NCBI GenBank assembly: GCA_037190175.1 | Contig: JBBCJM010000262.1 | Coordinates: 1-23,869 of the forward strand | DNA length: 23,869 nucleotides | Reading direction: 5' to 3' | Source: JBBCJM01 sp037190175 | GTDB taxonomy: Bacteria; Pseudomonadota; Alphaproteobacteria; Rhodobacterales; Rhodobacteraceae | Part shown: piece after piece, positions 23,865 through 23,869 of the stretch | How positions within the stretch are numbered: position 1 is the first letter of the stretch | Layout of the letters: the number at the start of each line of letters is the position of its first letter | Position numbers and translations under genes: made by a program | The notes under the pieces: model-generated | Told to the model about the DNA's origin: nothing | The model's database searches: none | What the model saw: the letters and a program-made list of their open reading frames with translations, nothing else

Positions 23865-23869
23865 CTCGC

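Overview
The DNA is very GC-rich (roughly 70% by eye). Genes are tightly packed, with many 4-base ATGA overlaps. The intergenic repeats are of a kind I associate with Rhodobacteraceae: paired C/G-rich hairpin elements, a GTAGGGCGGG palindrome, and a CCGATTTC...GAAATCGG terminator. An alphaproteobacterium of the Rhodobacter/Paracoccus type is the best guess. No rRNA or other taxonomic marker is present to prove it.

Region 1 (1-8433, + strand) is the inner-membrane and regulatory half of a type VI secretion system (T6SS): the end of tagH (FHA protein), tssK (baseplate), tssL with a fused OmpA-like domain, tssM, tagF and pppA. The contractile tail, sheath and baseplate genes (tssB, C, E, F, G and others) are not in the window and presumably lie upstream. 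At 8461-8610 a pair of inverted 60-bp repeats separates pppA from the convergent operon of region 2.

Region 2 (8640-15085) looks like a T6SS accessory island. On the minus strand, a secreted OmpA-like protein and the Ser/Thr kinase PpkA form one operon. Divergent from it on the plus strand are three envelope genes: a membrane-anchored M15 peptidase resembling TagX, a secreted caspase-like protein carrying Sel1 repeats and a peptidoglycan-binding domain, and a secreted cysteine-repeat protein I do not recognise. Kinase and phosphatase would set the phosphorylation state of the secretion machine. The peptidase could open the wall for it. The caspase and its neighbour are the least explained part of the window.

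Region 3 (15136-23869) is an iron-acquisition block plus msrA. Reading leftward on the minus strand are a YncE-like beta-propeller protein, a FecB-type binding protein, a FecCD permease, a FecE-type ATPase, then exbB, exbD, tonB and finally msrA. Divergent from the block is an enterochelin-esterase-like hydrolase. The divergent promoter region carries a TTGAC-N7-GTCAA palindrome that looks like an iron-regulator operator. In the combined model, TonB-ExbBD energises an outer-membrane receptor not seen here, the ABC transporter imports the ferric chelate, and the esterase may release the iron.

No intergenic stretch exceeds about 210 bases. No tRNA, rRNA, CRISPR array, insertion sequence or integrase was seen.
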